NCBI GenBank assembly: GCA_937927775.1
Contig: CALBEF010000078.1
Span: 1 to 39,794 of the forward strand
Direction: 5' to 3'
DNA length: 39,794 nt
Source: an uncultured Anaerolineae bacterium
Lineage (GTDB): Bacteria > Chloroflexota > Anaerolineae > J036 > Brachytrichaceae
Shown here piece after piece: positions 31,930 through 39,794 of the stretch. The notes under the pieces are model-generated. The model had not been told where the DNA came from. It made no database searches and saw only the letters and a list, made by a program, of their open reading frames with translations. Numbering within the stretch: position 1 is the first letter of the stretch; each line of letters starts with the position of its first letter. The position numbers and the translations under genes were made by a program.

Positions 31930-32154
31930 TTACCCCCCATGGCCTATTTGCACGAGCGGCGGCTCGAACGCGCAGCCCAGGCGCTGCTTCGCACCCCCGC
32001 CAGCATTACTGCGATTGGCCAGGCAGTCGGCTGGCGCGACCCCAATGTCTTTGCCCGGCGCTTCCGCGCGCGCTTCGGCATAAGCGCCAGTCAATACCGC
32101 GCCTCGGCCAGGCCGGCGACGCGCGCTGACGGCGACACCCTTCCCCCCGCTTGA
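31873..32154 (+). pseudogene. AraC-family helix-turn-helix remnant
   Basis: The frame reads HALHIDRSYLVRLFRAHTG, then LPPMAYLHERRLERAAQALL, SITAIGQAVGWRDPNVFARRFRARFGISASQYRAS. This is the recognition helix of the first HTH and the complete second HTH of AraC-type regulators, with the usual GxxDxxxFxRxFRxxFGxSPxxYR-like end. The ligand-binding domain and first helix are missing; a TGA lies in frame at 31807. An ATG at 31939 could only start a 71-residue fragment. It is probably a decayed regulator. Confidence 0.7.
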
Positions 32155-32179
32155 CAAAGCTCTCATCAAAAACTACAAT
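32151..32179 (+). promoter_or_regulatory. Sigma70 promoter of the DtxR-family gene
   Basis: TTGACA (32151-32156), 17 bp spacer, TACAAT (32174-32179). Predicted start near 32186. Confidence 0.85.
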
Positions 32180-32188
32180 TCAACACCA

Positions 32189-32207
32189 GTCAAACTAATA
32201 GTTTGAC
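32189..32207. promoter_or_regulatory. Palindromic operator GTCAAACTAATAGTTTGAC
   Basis: A perfect 9-1-9 inverted repeat beginning about 3 bp after the predicted transcription start. Placement and symmetry fit a dimeric DtxR/MntR-type repressor, most likely the product of the next gene. Confidence 0.78.
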
Positions 32208-32234
32208 CATATAAAGCATCCATACGAAGGGCGG

Positions 32235-32933
32235 ATGATGGACACGGAAATTCGGTCACTGAACGACGCGACGCTGCACTACCTGGACGCCATCTACCGG
32301 TTGTCGGAAGACGGCGAGCCGGCCACAACCAACACCATCGCCGAGAAGCTGGGCGTGACGCCCTCCGGCGCAAGCATCATGCTCAAACGCCTGGCCGATC
32401 GCAAGCTCGTCCAGCTCAAACCGTACAAAGGCGCCACCCTGACGCCGCAGGGCGTGAAGATTGCCCTGCGCACGATTCGCCGGCACCGCCTGCTGGAGGT
32501 TTTTCTGATTCAGGTCATGGGTTTCAAGTGGCACGAGGTGGACAAACACGCCCATGCGCTCGAGACGGTCATCGACCAGGAGTTTGAGGATCGCATTGCG
32601 GCCATCACCGGCAATCCGTCGCGCTGTCCGCATGGGCATGTCATTCCTACGCGAGACGGCACGCTGCCGCCGGTTCCGGACGTCAAACTGGTTGCCTGCC
32701 CGCCTGGCACATCGGGTGTGATCCGCTGCATCGACACCGATAACGTCGAATGGCTCGAATATTTCGGCCAGCTCGGTCTGATGCCCGGCGCGCGCGTGAC
32801 GCTGAAATCCATCGCGCCCTATGGCGGGGCCGTCACCGTGTCAACGCCCCGCGAGACCATGACGCTCGGCTTGCAGTTGGCCGAATTGATTTTGATCGAG
32901 CCGGATAAACCCGCAGGGCCGTCGAGCAAGTAA
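32235..32933 (+). CDS. DtxR/MntR-family metal-dependent regulator with FeoA domain
   Basis: 232 aa, starting ATGATG. A winged helix (residues 10-72, with ATTNTIAEKLGVTPSGASIMLKRL) is followed by the dimerisation and metal domain (about 75-150, RRHRLLEVFLIQVMGFKWHEVDKHAHALE, a His/Glu-rich set matching the metal ligands of the family) and a FeoA/SH3-like C-terminal domain (about 150-225, with WLEYFGQLGLMPGARVTLKS and TMTLGLQLAELILIE). CPHGHVIP lies between domains 2 and 3. It probably senses Mn(II) or Fe(II). A strong promoter and palindromic operator lie upstream; the metal ATPase gene follows after 149 bp. Confidence 0.92.
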   Translation: MMDTEIRSLNDATLHYLDAIYRLSEDGEPATTNTIAEKLGVTPSGASIMLKRLADRKLVQLKPYKGATLTPQGVKIALRTIRRHRLLEVFLIQVMGFKWHEVDKHAHALETVIDQEFEDRIAAITGNPSRCPHGHVIPTRDGTLPPVPDVKLVACPPGTSGVIRCIDTDNVEWLEYFGQLGLMPGARVTLKSIAPYGGAVTVSTPRETMTLGLQLAELILIEPDKPAGPSSK

Positions 32934-33082
32934 CGCTCGCTTGCGCTGCGGCGCGCCGAACCCGACGCCACAACGAATGAACTGGCAGGCCAGTCAGCCT
33001 GCTGGGCAGGTTTCGCGCGCGTCATGCCGGGGCTGTGGCGGGCAATCGGGACACCTGAAAGAAACCGAGAGGACATGAGACG

Positions 33083-35476
33083 ATGAACGAACATCTCACT
33101 GTGGCCGGCGAGGGGCGCTCCCCCTCGCGCAATGACACACACAACCGCGACGCCTGCGCCGACATCCTGGCGGCAGCCATTGAACGACCGGGCATTCTGC
33201 GCGTCAGCCTGGAGCCGGCGCAACAGACCATGACGCTCGACTATGACCCATCGCGCCTGACAGAGCGCAACATAGGCGGGTTGTTGCGCCGCATGGGGCC
33301 TGTCATCCAGCAGACCATGAACGAATGCGGCGCCGGTTCCGAGCGCGGCGTTGCGCGCGCATGCGCCGCCTGCGCTGCCATGATCGACGATTACGCGCGG
33401 CGCGCCCATGCAATCCGGCGCGCCACAGTTGCCATCGATGGCGCAACCTGCGACATTCCTTTCGACCTCATCGACGCGCCGCCCGCAGCCGGCGAGAGCG
33501 CGCCACAACCGAGTTTGATCCAGCGCGCCCGGGCCTGGCTTACCGAGCAAAGGATCGAGGCGCTCTTTGTTCCCATCACACTGGTTGCCATGCTGCTTGG
33601 CCTGCTTGCCGAGCGCGCGCTGGCAGCTCCACAGACAGCCGGCGCGCTCTACCTGCTGGCCTACATCACCGGCGGCGCGTTCGGTCTGAAAGGCGGCATC
33701 GAGGCATTGCGCGAACGAACGATTGACGTTGATCTGCTCATGGTGCTGGCTGCCATCGGCGCCGCCATCGTCGGCGCGCCCTTCGAGGGCGCCATGCTGC
33801 TTTTCCTGTTCTCGCTGTCAAACGTGTTGCAGGCGTTCGCCATTGGCCGCACGCGCGACGCCATCCGCGCGCTGGTGAAGCTGCGCCCCACCCGCGCGCT
33901 GGCCCGGCGCGGCAGCCGGCTGGAACTCACCCCGATCGACCGCATCATACCGGGCGACCGCATCTTTGTGCGCCCCGGCGAACGCATTGCGCTCGACGGC
34001 GTTGTGGTCGAAGGCGAGAGCGCCGTCGATCAGTCCTCGATCACCGGGGAATCGATGCCAGTGTTCAAGAAGCCGGGCGATCGGGTCTTCGCCGGCACCA
34101 TCAACCAGCGCGGCAGTCTCGAAGTGCGCGTGACCCATCTGGCAGCCGACTCGACCCTCTCACGCCTGATTAAGCTGGTCGAAGAAGCCCAGAGCGAAAA
34201 GGCGCGCACGCAGCGCATGCTGGACAAGGCCGAGCGCTACTACGCAGCCGGCGTATTGGCATTCACCGCCCTGATGATCGCCGCGCCGCCCCTGCTGTTC
34301 GGCGAAGCATTTGAATCCGCGTTCTACCGCGCCATGACGTTGATGGTCGTCGCGTCGCCGTGCGCGCTGGTCATCAGCACGCCGGCCACCATCCTGTCCG
34401 CCATCGGCAACGGCGCGCGCAAAGGGATTCTGTTCAAGGGCGGCGTTCATCTGGAGCAGGCCGCCAGCATCCGCGCCGTGGCATTCGACAAGACCGGCAC
34501 GCTGACCGAGGGCAAGCCGCGCGTCACCGATATCATCGTGACCCCCGCTTCTGAGATCGACGACTGGAGCGGGCGCGAATCCGATCTGCTGGCGCTGGCA
34601 GCAGCCGTCGAAGCCAAATCCGAGCATCCCGTCGCGCACGCCATTGTCCAGGAGGCTAAGGCCCGCAACCTGGGGGCCGGCGCCCCGCCCGCAACCGCCT
34701 TCATCGCCCGGCCCGGCCTGGGCGTCAGCGCAACAGTCAATGGATCGACCATCGCCATCGGCAGTCCACGCTACTTCGAGGCGCTCGACTGCATGGCGTG
34801 CAGCAGTGCCGCCCGCGAGGTCGAGCGATTGCAGCGCGAAGGCAAGACAGCCATGCTGGTGGCGCGACTGTCGGCGGATCAGCATTCGGCGCAGGTGCTG
34901 GGCGTCATCGCTGTCGCAGACCGGCTGCGCCCCAATGCCGCGCAGGTGGTGCGCGAATTGCGCGAGATGGGATTGCGCACAGTGATGCTGACCGGCGACA
35001 ACGCTCCGGTTGCGCAGGCCATCGCCGCCGAGGCCGGCGTGGATGAATACTATGCCGAACTGCTGCCCGAGGACAAGGTGCGCTTTATCCGCGAGATGGC
35101 GCAACAGGGCGCTGTGGCAATGATCGGCGACGGCATCAACGACGCGCCGGCGCTCGCCACAGCCACCGTCGGCATTGCCATGGGCGCAGCCGGCACAGAT
35201 GTCGCGCTCGAAACCGCCGATGTCGTGCTGATGTCCGACGACCTGTCGAACATCCCCTACGTCATCGCGCTCAGCCGGCGGGCGCAACGCACCGTGACGC
35301 AGAACCTGGTCTTTGCCGGCGCCGTGATTGTCATCATGCTCGCTGCCGCGCTGGGCATCCAGATTCCCCTGCCGCTGGGCGTCGTTGCGCACGAGGGCAG
35401 CACAGTGCTCGTGTCACTCAACGGCCTGCGCCTGCTGGCCTGGCGCAAAGCGCGGCAACGACAGGCGACAGTGTGA
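33083..35476 (+). CDS. P1B-4-type metal-exporting P-type ATPase
   Basis: 797 aa heavy-metal ATPase. The N-terminal ferredoxin-like part is degenerate (residues 20-72, no CxxC), with a CAAC pair at 94-97. Core motifs: TGES 321-324, SPC 425-427 in the metal-binding helix, phosphorylated Asp469 in DKTGTLT, HP 515-516, GDGINDAP 682-689 and HEGST 770-774. SPC plus HEGxT marks the P1B-4 group, known to export Co, Zn, Mn or Fe(II). With a DtxR-family regulator in front, Mn(II) or Fe(II) efflux is the best guess. GAGAGGAC lies upstream. An 8 bp stem palindrome at 33108-33128 falls within the first codons. An octamer array follows the stop. Confidence 0.93.
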   Translation: MNEHLTVAGEGRSPSRNDTHNRDACADILAAAIERPGILRVSLEPAQQTMTLDYDPSRLTERNIGGLLRRMGPVIQQTMNECGAGSERGVARACAACAAMIDDYARRAHAIRRATVAIDGATCDIPFDLIDAPPAAGESAPQPSLIQRARAWLTEQRIEALFVPITLVAMLLGLLAERALAAPQTAGALYLLAYITGGAFGLKGGIEALRERTIDVDLLMVLAAIGAAIVGAPFEGAMLLFLFSLSNVLQAFAIGRTRDAIRALVKLRPTRALARRGSRLELTPIDRIIPGDRIFVRPGERIALDGVVVEGESAVDQSSITGESMPVFKKPGDRVFAGTINQRGSLEVRVTHLAADSTLSRLIKLVEEAQSEKARTQRMLDKAERYYAAGVLAFTALMIAAPPLLFGEAFESAFYRAMTLMVVASPCALVISTPATILSAIGNGARKGILFKGGVHLEQAASIRAVAFDKTGTLTEGKPRVTDIIVTPASEIDDWSGRESDLLALAAAVEAKSEHPVAHAIVQEAKARNLGAGAPPATAFIARPGLGVSATVNGSTIAIGSPRYFEALDCMACSSAAREVERLQREGKTAMLVARLSADQHSAQVLGVIAVADRLRPNAAQVVRELREMGLRTVMLTGDNAPVAQAIAAEAGVDEYYAELLPEDKVRFIREMAQQGAVAMIGDGINDAPALATATVGIAMGAAGTDVALETADVVLMSDDLSNIPYVIALSRRAQRTVTQNLVFAGAVIVIMLAAALGIQIPLPLGVVAHEGSTVLVSLNGLRLLAWRKARQRQATV
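33108..33128. repeat. Palindrome in the ATPase 5' coding end
   Basis: GCGAGGGG, 5 nt loop, CCCCTCGC; encodes GEGRSPSR near the N-terminus. It could be another small coding palindrome family or a start-proximal RNA hairpin; only one copy is seen. Confidence 0.5.
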
Positions 35477-35486
35477 CGGGAGGACC

Positions 35487-35526
35487 AGGTGACAAGGTGA
35501 CAAGGTGACAGGGTGACAGGGTGACA
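35487..35526 (+). repeat. Octamer array RGGTGACA, 5 units, after the ATPase gene
   Basis: AGGTGACA three times then GGGTGACA twice, beginning 10 bp after the stop codon. Same family and relative orientation as the array after ftsZ (1978-2001). Confidence 0.95.
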
Positions 35527-35562
35527 GAGGGCGAGAGAGCAATAACCTTAAAAACCTGCCAG

Positions 35563-35589
35563 CCTGAACAACTTGAACAACCTGCTCAA
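35563..35589 (+). repeat. Nonamer repeat, 3 units
   Basis: CCTGAACAA, CTTGAACAA, CCTGCTCAA in register, 31 bp past the stop of the convergent membrane protein gene. Confidence 0.7.
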
Positions 35590-35620
35590 CAGCTTTTCGT
35601 CGTCACCACCCCGAGCAGCC

Positions 35621-37672
35621 TCAACGGCATTCCGGCAATTCGCCGACTGCCTGTGGCGCAGACAGCAATAGCGCATCGTTCTCCAGCGCCGCGCCATCAG
35701 GCCGCGCAGCCGGCAGGCGCTGCCCGGTTTGATAGTCGTACACCCCCACAAACACAGTCACCGGCGCGCCGGCTGGCGCGCCGATCAGCCACCGGCGATC
35801 CACCACATCGAGGCCGACCGGCATCTGATCAAACCCCAGCAGGCCGGATAACAGCGCGCCATCCTGTTGCGCGACCGGGCTGCCCTGCGCGTCATAGACC
35901 TGCGCAAACATCGAGAGCGAACTTTGCAAACTGTCGGCCTGCGCGCCGGGTTGCGTTCGCCGCCAGCGCGTCGCCAGCACCCATCCTGCGCGGCACGGTT
36001 GGATGTGGTAGGCCATGAGTTGCAGGGACTGTCCAAACATGGCCTGCGCGCCACCCGCCACAACAGCCGGCGGTTCCACACCCCCCATCCAGTCCGCGCG
36101 CAGGGTGTCGGTGAGATAGCGCACCCACATGACACGGGCCGCCGTTGTCAGCGCAGCCGGCAACGCGCCGGCGTCCATCTGCTCGCCCCATGTCTGATAC
36201 ACGTATGCCAACTCCGGCTGGAAAGGCGTGCTGAATCGAGCCAGCCTTACCTCGCGCCATTGGCCGGCATTGGACAACACCAGATCGTCGCCGCCGACAT
36301 AAGGCGCCATCACAATCACGCCCTCGGAACCAATCGGGAAGCGGCGCGCTTTGGGGGCCACCCATTCCGGCATGTTCAGCGCCAGCATCCGCTGGTCGGG
36401 CGGCATGGCAATGGCCGTCTCGACAATCGTTGTGATCGGCGCATGAACGCGCAGGTGAAGCGAGAGTTGGCTGCCTGCGTGCGCCGCGCCCAGCGCGCAC
36501 AACAGCGCCACACCAACAGTCCAGGCGATTGGCGTGAAGAGGCGAGAGTTCACCCGGCCTGCTGCCACATGCGCGACCCCATCGGCCAGCGCCAGCGCCA
36601 GCGCAGCCCACACGATTGCCACGCCGGCCAGCGGGACATACAGGGCGCGCGGCGCATTCAGCAGGTAGCCGGCCGACAATCGCGCCAGCGGCGGCGCAGA
36701 CGCGCCGGCAAACAGCAACAGGCCGGCCAGCAACAGCACGCGCCACCGGCTGCGCGCCACAACGACCGCGACGCAGGCCGCCCCGGTGACGCCCACAGCC
36801 AGCGCGACCGCTGCCTCATCGCCCGGCACAACCGGCTTCGCCAGCGCAGCCAACGGCCAGGCCAGCATCTGCGCCGCGTACAACGCGCGCTGTAGAAAGT
36901 CGGCAAGGGTCTGAACGGCCTCTGGCGGAGCGCCCTTCGGGATCAACGGATACACAAGCAGATACACAACGCCCGGCGCCGCTGCCACAACGAACGACCA
37001 GGCGCCTCGCTCCCAGCGGCGCAGACGCAACGCCCGGCTGATCTCATACACCAGACAGAAGCCGCCCGCCACCACGCCGATCTCGTTGGAAAGAAAAGCC
37101 AGCGCGGCCAGGCCGAGGCACATCGCCCAGTGCCGCCTGCGGGCCGATTGCCGCGCCGCCACATAGAACAGCGTCGCGCTCAGGATGAACAGACAGGCAA
37201 GCAGATGATTCAATCCGGCCGGCAGCGCCACCGCCTGAAAGACAAATGGATTGAGCGCGTAGAGCAGGCCGACCGCCAGTTCCATGCCGGCGTTCGAGTG
37301 GCCGGCCAATGCCCGCGCCAGGCGTGATAGCAGCACGGCACTGGCGATGTGGACTGCCAGGCACAGCATGTGCAACAACGCCGGCCCCGTCGGCCCCGCC
37401 GCGCGCGCCAGCATGTAGCCGAGCAGGTACAGCGGTCGGTAGTAGCCGAAGTTCTCGGTGCGCACAAAGGCATCAACAAACGTGTAGCCTTCCACCAGGC
37501 GCACCGACCAGGCATCGTCGAATGCCAGCGGCAACTGCGCGCTCGGCCAGTACACGACCAGCGCTGCGGCCGCGATTACACCCACAGAGATCAGCGAGGC
37601 ATAGCGCGCCAGGTAGCGCATCAAGTGGCGCTGAGGGCGCGAGGGGCGAGAGTCAGGCGAATGGGCCATCAC
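35621..37672 (-). CDS. GT-C-like polytopic membrane protein
   Basis: 683 aa, roughly eleven to twelve membrane helices in residues 28-400 followed by a soluble extracytoplasmic domain of about 270 residues. The first loop has FDDAWSVRLVEGYTFVDAF and FGYYRPLYLLGYMLA, the acidic pair plus YRPL typical of GT-C glycosyltransferases and related O-mannosyl/oligosaccharyl enzymes that use polyprenyl-linked sugars. The C-terminal part is Trp/Gln-rich and beta-like. The exact activity is unknown and the assignment is by topology and the first-loop motif. The start may instead be at codon 18 (MRYLARY, 37621). It is convergent with the ATPase gene. Confidence 0.65.
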   Translation of the reverse strand: MMAHSPDSRPSRPQRHLMRYLARYASLISVGVIAAAALVVYWPSAQLPLAFDDAWSVRLVEGYTFVDAFVRTENFGYYRPLYLLGYMLARAAGPTGPALLHMLCLAVHIASAVLLSRLARALAGHSNAGMELAVGLLYALNPFVFQAVALPAGLNHLLACLFILSATLFYVAARQSARRRHWAMCLGLAALAFLSNEIGVVAGGFCLVYEISRALRLRRWERGAWSFVVAAAPGVVYLLVYPLIPKGAPPEAVQTLADFLQRALYAAQMLAWPLAALAKPVVPGDEAAVALAVGVTGAACVAVVVARSRWRVLLLAGLLLFAGASAPPLARLSAGYLLNAPRALYVPLAGVAIVWAALALALADGVAHVAAGRVNSRLFTPIAWTVGVALLCALGAAHAGSQLSLHLRVHAPITTIVETAIAMPPDQRMLALNMPEWVAPKARRFPIGSEGVIVMAPYVGGDDLVLSNAGQWREVRLARFSTPFQPELAYVYQTWGEQMDAGALPAALTTAARVMWVRYLTDTLRADWMGGVEPPAVVAGGAQAMFGQSLQLMAYHIQPCRAGWVLATRWRRTQPGAQADSLQSSLSMFAQVYDAQGSPVAQQDGALLSGLLGFDQMPVGLDVVDRRWLIGAPAGAPVTVFVGVYDYQTGQRLPAARPDGAALENDALLLSAPQAVGELPECR

Positions 37673-37684
37673 GGCGGGGACACA

Positions 37685-37741
37685 AAACGCCGGTCACGGC
37701 GGCGTGCGCGCTTGCGGCGTCACGTGCCATGACCGGCGTTT
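37685..37741 (-). terminator. Terminator after rpsT
   Basis: Arms AAACGCCGGTCA (37685-37696) and TGACCGGCGTTT (37730-37741), 12 bp, with a GC-rich 33 nt loop that can fold further. On the minus strand the stem ends in TTTTGTG. It lies 31 bp past the rpsT stop. Confidence 0.72.
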
Positions 37742-37772
37742 GAGGATCTATGCTCGATGTGCGTTCGCGGCT

Positions 37773-38045
37773 TCAGCTCTTCGCGGAAGCCTTGTTGAGC
37801 AATTTGACGAGCCGCGACTTGCGGCGGGCCGCGTTGTTCGGGTGGATGACACCCTTGCCGGCAGCGCGATCCAGCGCGCTGATTGCCTTGACAATCTCCT
37901 CGCGCGCGGCCGGCAGTTGCTTCTGCGCCACCAGCGCGCGGACCTTCTTGACGTGCGTGCGCGCCCGCGAGCGGTGCAGGCGGTTGAAGGTCGCCTTGCG
38001 GGCGCTATTGCGAATGCGTTCCTTTGCGGATTGTGTATTTGCCAC
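37773..38045 (-). CDS. rpsT: 30S ribosomal protein S20
   Basis: Binds 16S rRNA early in 30S assembly; 90 aa, helical and strongly basic. Seen: ANTQSAKERIRNSARKATFNRLHRSRARTHVKKV at the N-terminus and the conserved GVIHPNNAARRKSRLVKLLN near the C-terminus. GTG at 38045 is chosen as start because AGAGAGG lies 5 bp upstream and the family begins there; the in-frame ATG at 38096 would add 17 residues. A single-gene unit ending in a hairpin terminator. Confidence 0.96.
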   Translation of the reverse strand: MANTQSAKERIRNSARKATFNRLHRSRARTHVKKVRALVAQKQLPAAREEIVKAISALDRAAGKGVIHPNNAARRKSRLVKLLNKASAKS

Positions 38046-38193
38046 GAATGCCTCTCTATCTGCTTGTCGCTGCGTACCCGCGCCGGGGCGCGGCACAGAT
38101 TGATTTTGACCAGACCGTCACCAGCCGTCCCCGGCGTCGATCACAGGGCCGGCTTGAACGCAGGCGGTATTTTACTTCAGACCCGCCCTTTCA

Positions 38194-38568
38194 TCAACTG
38201 CCGCGCGCGGCCGCCAGGCACAGACAGGCCCAGCCGGCAATGAACGCCGCGCCGCCCAGCGGCGTGATCGCCCCCAGCCAGCGCCAGCCCGTCAGCGCCA
38301 TCACGTACAGGCTACCGGAGAACAGCCCGATGCCGGCCACAAACAGCCAGCCGGCAATCACCGGCAGCGCCGATCCCTGCCAGCGTGTGACGGCAAACGC
38401 CACGGCCAGCAGGCCGAGCGCGTGATACATGTGATAGCGCACGCCCGTCTCGAAGTTGGCCAGCATATCGGCCGGGAGCGCCGCGCGCAATCCGTGCGCG
38501 CCGAACGCCCCCAGCGCCACGGCCAGGCCGGCTGCCGCAGTTCCCAACGCAAAAAACACCCTTTCCAT
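38194..38568 (-). CDS. DUF423 small membrane protein
   Basis: 124 aa with four membrane helices (near residues 4-22, 43-60, 67-88 and 96-118). The N-terminal [26 protein letters not shown], then [20 protein letters not shown] and the [22 protein letters not shown] segment, match DUF423 across the whole length. The function is unknown. The start ATG at 38568 fits the family; an ATG three codons earlier (38577) is possible. It is divergent from the antiporter-like gene, with about 23 bp between starts. Confidence 0.92.
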   Translation of the reverse strand: MERVFFALGTAAAGLAVALGAFGAHGLRAALPADMLANFETGVRYHMYHALGLLAVAFAVTRWQGSALPVIAGWLFVAGIGLFSGSLYVMALTGWRWLGAITPLGGAAFIAGWACLCLAAARGS

Positions 38569-38591
38569 GCCGGCCATGATAAACTCATCGC

Positions 38592-39794
38592 GTGCCATAT
38601 TTCGTCGTCATCGCGCTCATGGGACTGCCGTTGCTGGGCGTCCTGATTGCATCGGTGCTGTCGCAGTGGCCGCGCGCGCGCGGGTTTGCCTGGTTGACCC
38701 TGCCTCTCTCTGCCACACTCACACTGGTCGCTGCCTGGGGAGCGCACCCCCTCTCCTTCGAGATGACCTTTGGCGACTGGGGGCCGGTGTCTGTGACCGG
38801 CGCGCCGCTGATTCTGGCGAGCAGCCTGCCGGCCACAACGATCGTCATCGCTGTCGCCGCCGCGCAGCTCGCTGCCAGTCTGCATCCGCGCGAGGCCGAT
38901 CTGCGCCCAGACCACACCACAGGCGCGCTGTTGTTTGGCGCGCTCGCGCTGGCCGCGCTGTCCAACACGCTGATTACGCTCATCGTCGGCATCGGGCTGG
39001 TGGACATGCTGTCAGTGATCGCCGGCATTCAGCGCGGCCGCGATCACCGCCGCGTCATCGCCGACGGCATGTTTCGCGGCGCATCCTCGGCCCTGCTGGT
39101 AATCGCGCTCGCCCTGTATCTGTCAATGGGCAACAGCCTGTACATTCCGCTCGGCGTGTTGCCCGAGCGCCTGATGCCGTTCATCACGATCTCGCTGGCG
39201 TTGCGCTTTGGGCTGGCGCCGCTGCGCGCGCTGGCCGGCCAGTTTCACGACGCTCACTGGACCAGCGAAGCCAGCGCCATCGCCGGGTTGGTCGCGCTCA
39301 TCAAGTTGCCGCTGTTGAGCGCGCCGGCGCTGCCCGCCTGGTTCTTCGCGCTGGCGCTGCTCACAGTTGTATTGGCCGGCCTGGTCGGCGCGCTGACGCG
39401 ACGCCGCTCGCTGCTTCGGTCAGCAATCAGCAGCATGGGGCTGGGCCTGGCGATCTGTTCGGCGGCGCTGCAACAACCTGGCGTCACTGCCATCGCAACG
39501 CTGAGCTGGCTGGCCGGCAACCAACTGGTGGCCCTTTCTCCGCGCGATGAATCTGCGCTGGGCCGGCGCGCCGCCCTGGCGGGGCGCCTGATCGGCGCGC
39601 TATGCCTGATCGGCCTGCCGCTGACAGCAGGATTCGTCGGACGCGCCGGCGTCGCGGCGCTGTGGGCAGATGACGGGCCGGGCGGGGCATTGCTGATCGC
39701 CGGCCTTGCGCTGGCCCAGGCGCTGCTGACACTGGCGGCGCTGCGCATCACGTTCGCGCCCACCGGCGTCACAGCTTATAGCGTCGCGTTGCCC
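38592..39794 (+). CDS. Antiporter-like membrane subunit (NuoL/M/N or Mrp type), partial at right edge
   Basis: 401 codons are visible, open to the window end, nearly all hydrophobic with about eleven helices. Similarity to proton-antiporter subunits is seen in [20 protein letters not shown] (compare the KxxxxPxHxWLPDAH loop), [11 protein letters not shown] (helix with the channel Lys) and [19 protein letters not shown] near the end (compare PPxxGFxxK). Several canonical Lys/His are replaced, so it is a diverged member, perhaps of a hydrogenase- or Mrp-linked complex. The start is GTG at 38592 or ATG at 38619; neither has a clear Shine-Dalgarno. Confidence 0.62.
   Translation, partial: MPYFVVIALMGLPLLGVLIASVLSQWPRARGFAWLTLPLSATLTLVAAWGAHPLSFEMTFGDWGPVSVTGAPLILASSLPATTIVIAVAAAQLAASLHPREADLRPDHTTGALLFGALALAALSNTLITLIVGIGLVDMLSVIAGIQRGRDHRRVIADGMFRGASSALLVIALALYLSMGNSLYIPLGVLPERLMPFITISLALRFGLAPLRALAGQFHDAHWTSEASAIAGLVALIKLPLLSAPALPAWFFALALLTVVLAGLVGALTRRRSLLRSAISSMGLGLAICSAALQQPGVTAIATLSWLAGNQLVALSPRDESALGRRAALAGRLIGALCLIGLPLTAGFVGRAGVAALWADDGPGGALLIAGLALAQALLTLAALRITFAPTGVTAYSVALP

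Larger units (their letters stand above)
31572..32234. other. Gene-poor scar region with remnants
   Basis: 663 bp without an intact gene. It holds a minus-strand terminator without an intact gene to serve, a short C-terminal-like frame on the minus strand, an AraC-type helix-turn-helix remnant on the plus strand, and the promoter/operator of the DtxR-family gene. It looks like the join left by a deletion. Confidence 0.6.

Noticed and set aside
31649..32083. 144-codon plus-strand gene over the scar region
   Set aside because: Runs through the terminator and covers the AraC remnant in the wrong frame; no family resemblance.
34160..35392. 410-codon minus-strand frame inside the ATPase gene
   Set aside because: Antisense shadow; the ATPase frame has every P-type motif.
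1..39794. Insertion sequences or prophage
   Set aside because: No transposase, integrase or terminal inverted repeats with target duplication were seen; the only mobile element supported is the intein.

Overview
The window is a 39.8 kb piece of a GC-rich bacterial chromosome. It has no rRNA, tRNA, CRISPR array, transposase or phage gene that I can recognise. The gene set (a complete single-strand division and cell wall cluster, adenosylcobalamin-dependent ribonucleotide reductase with NrdR, a SpoVS-like protein, YtxH, a DtxR/P1B-ATPase pair) and the codon style fit a member of the Chloroflexota, possibly Anaerolineae-like. That placement is inference: no taxonomic marker was compared.

Positions 1-19737 hold 18 genes, all on the minus strand. 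Read 5' to 3' they are mraZ, rsmH, ftsL, ftsI, murF, mraY, murD, ftsW, murG, a CvpA-like membrane gene, murC, murB, ddl, ftsQ, ftsA, ftsZ, then nrdR and nrdJ. The first sixteen form a dcw cluster that makes lipid II, exports and crosslinks peptidoglycan and builds the Z ring. Four TGGG boxes at exact 10 bp spacing precede mraZ. A separate promoter with two DnaA-box-like sites precedes ftsZ. nrdR-nrdJ has its own promoter and two NrdR boxes 31 bp apart. nrdJ is interrupted by a LAGLIDADG-type intein at the active-site cysteine position and runs off the left edge.

Positions 19933-30400 are mixed: two tandem DUF6174-like lipid- or membrane-anchored proteins, an EamA transporter, a large coiled-coil membrane protein, a glutamine cyclotransferase, cysE and cysK, ribokinase, SpoVS-like protein, uridine phosphorylase, an isoprenylcysteine methyltransferase-like membrane protein and a YugP-type zinc protease. 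Positions 30500-39794 hold two small envelope proteins (one YtxH), a scar with an AraC-family remnant, a DtxR-family regulator with a P1B-4 metal ATPase, a GT-C-like membrane protein, rpsT, a DUF423 protein and a partial antiporter-like membrane subunit that runs off the right edge.

The most unusual signal is not a gene. Several families of short tandem repeats (7-, 8- and 9-mers) and a 15 bp palindrome sit at gene ends, usually touching or supplying the stop codon of the gene before them and displacing the Shine-Dalgarno of the next. Two of the heptamer arrays are both 98 bp long, 14 units, with the same order of sub-families. The 15 bp palindrome is translated in frame near the ends of MurG, MurF, FtsW and the EamA protein. 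This repeat layer is the best candidate for something undescribed here.
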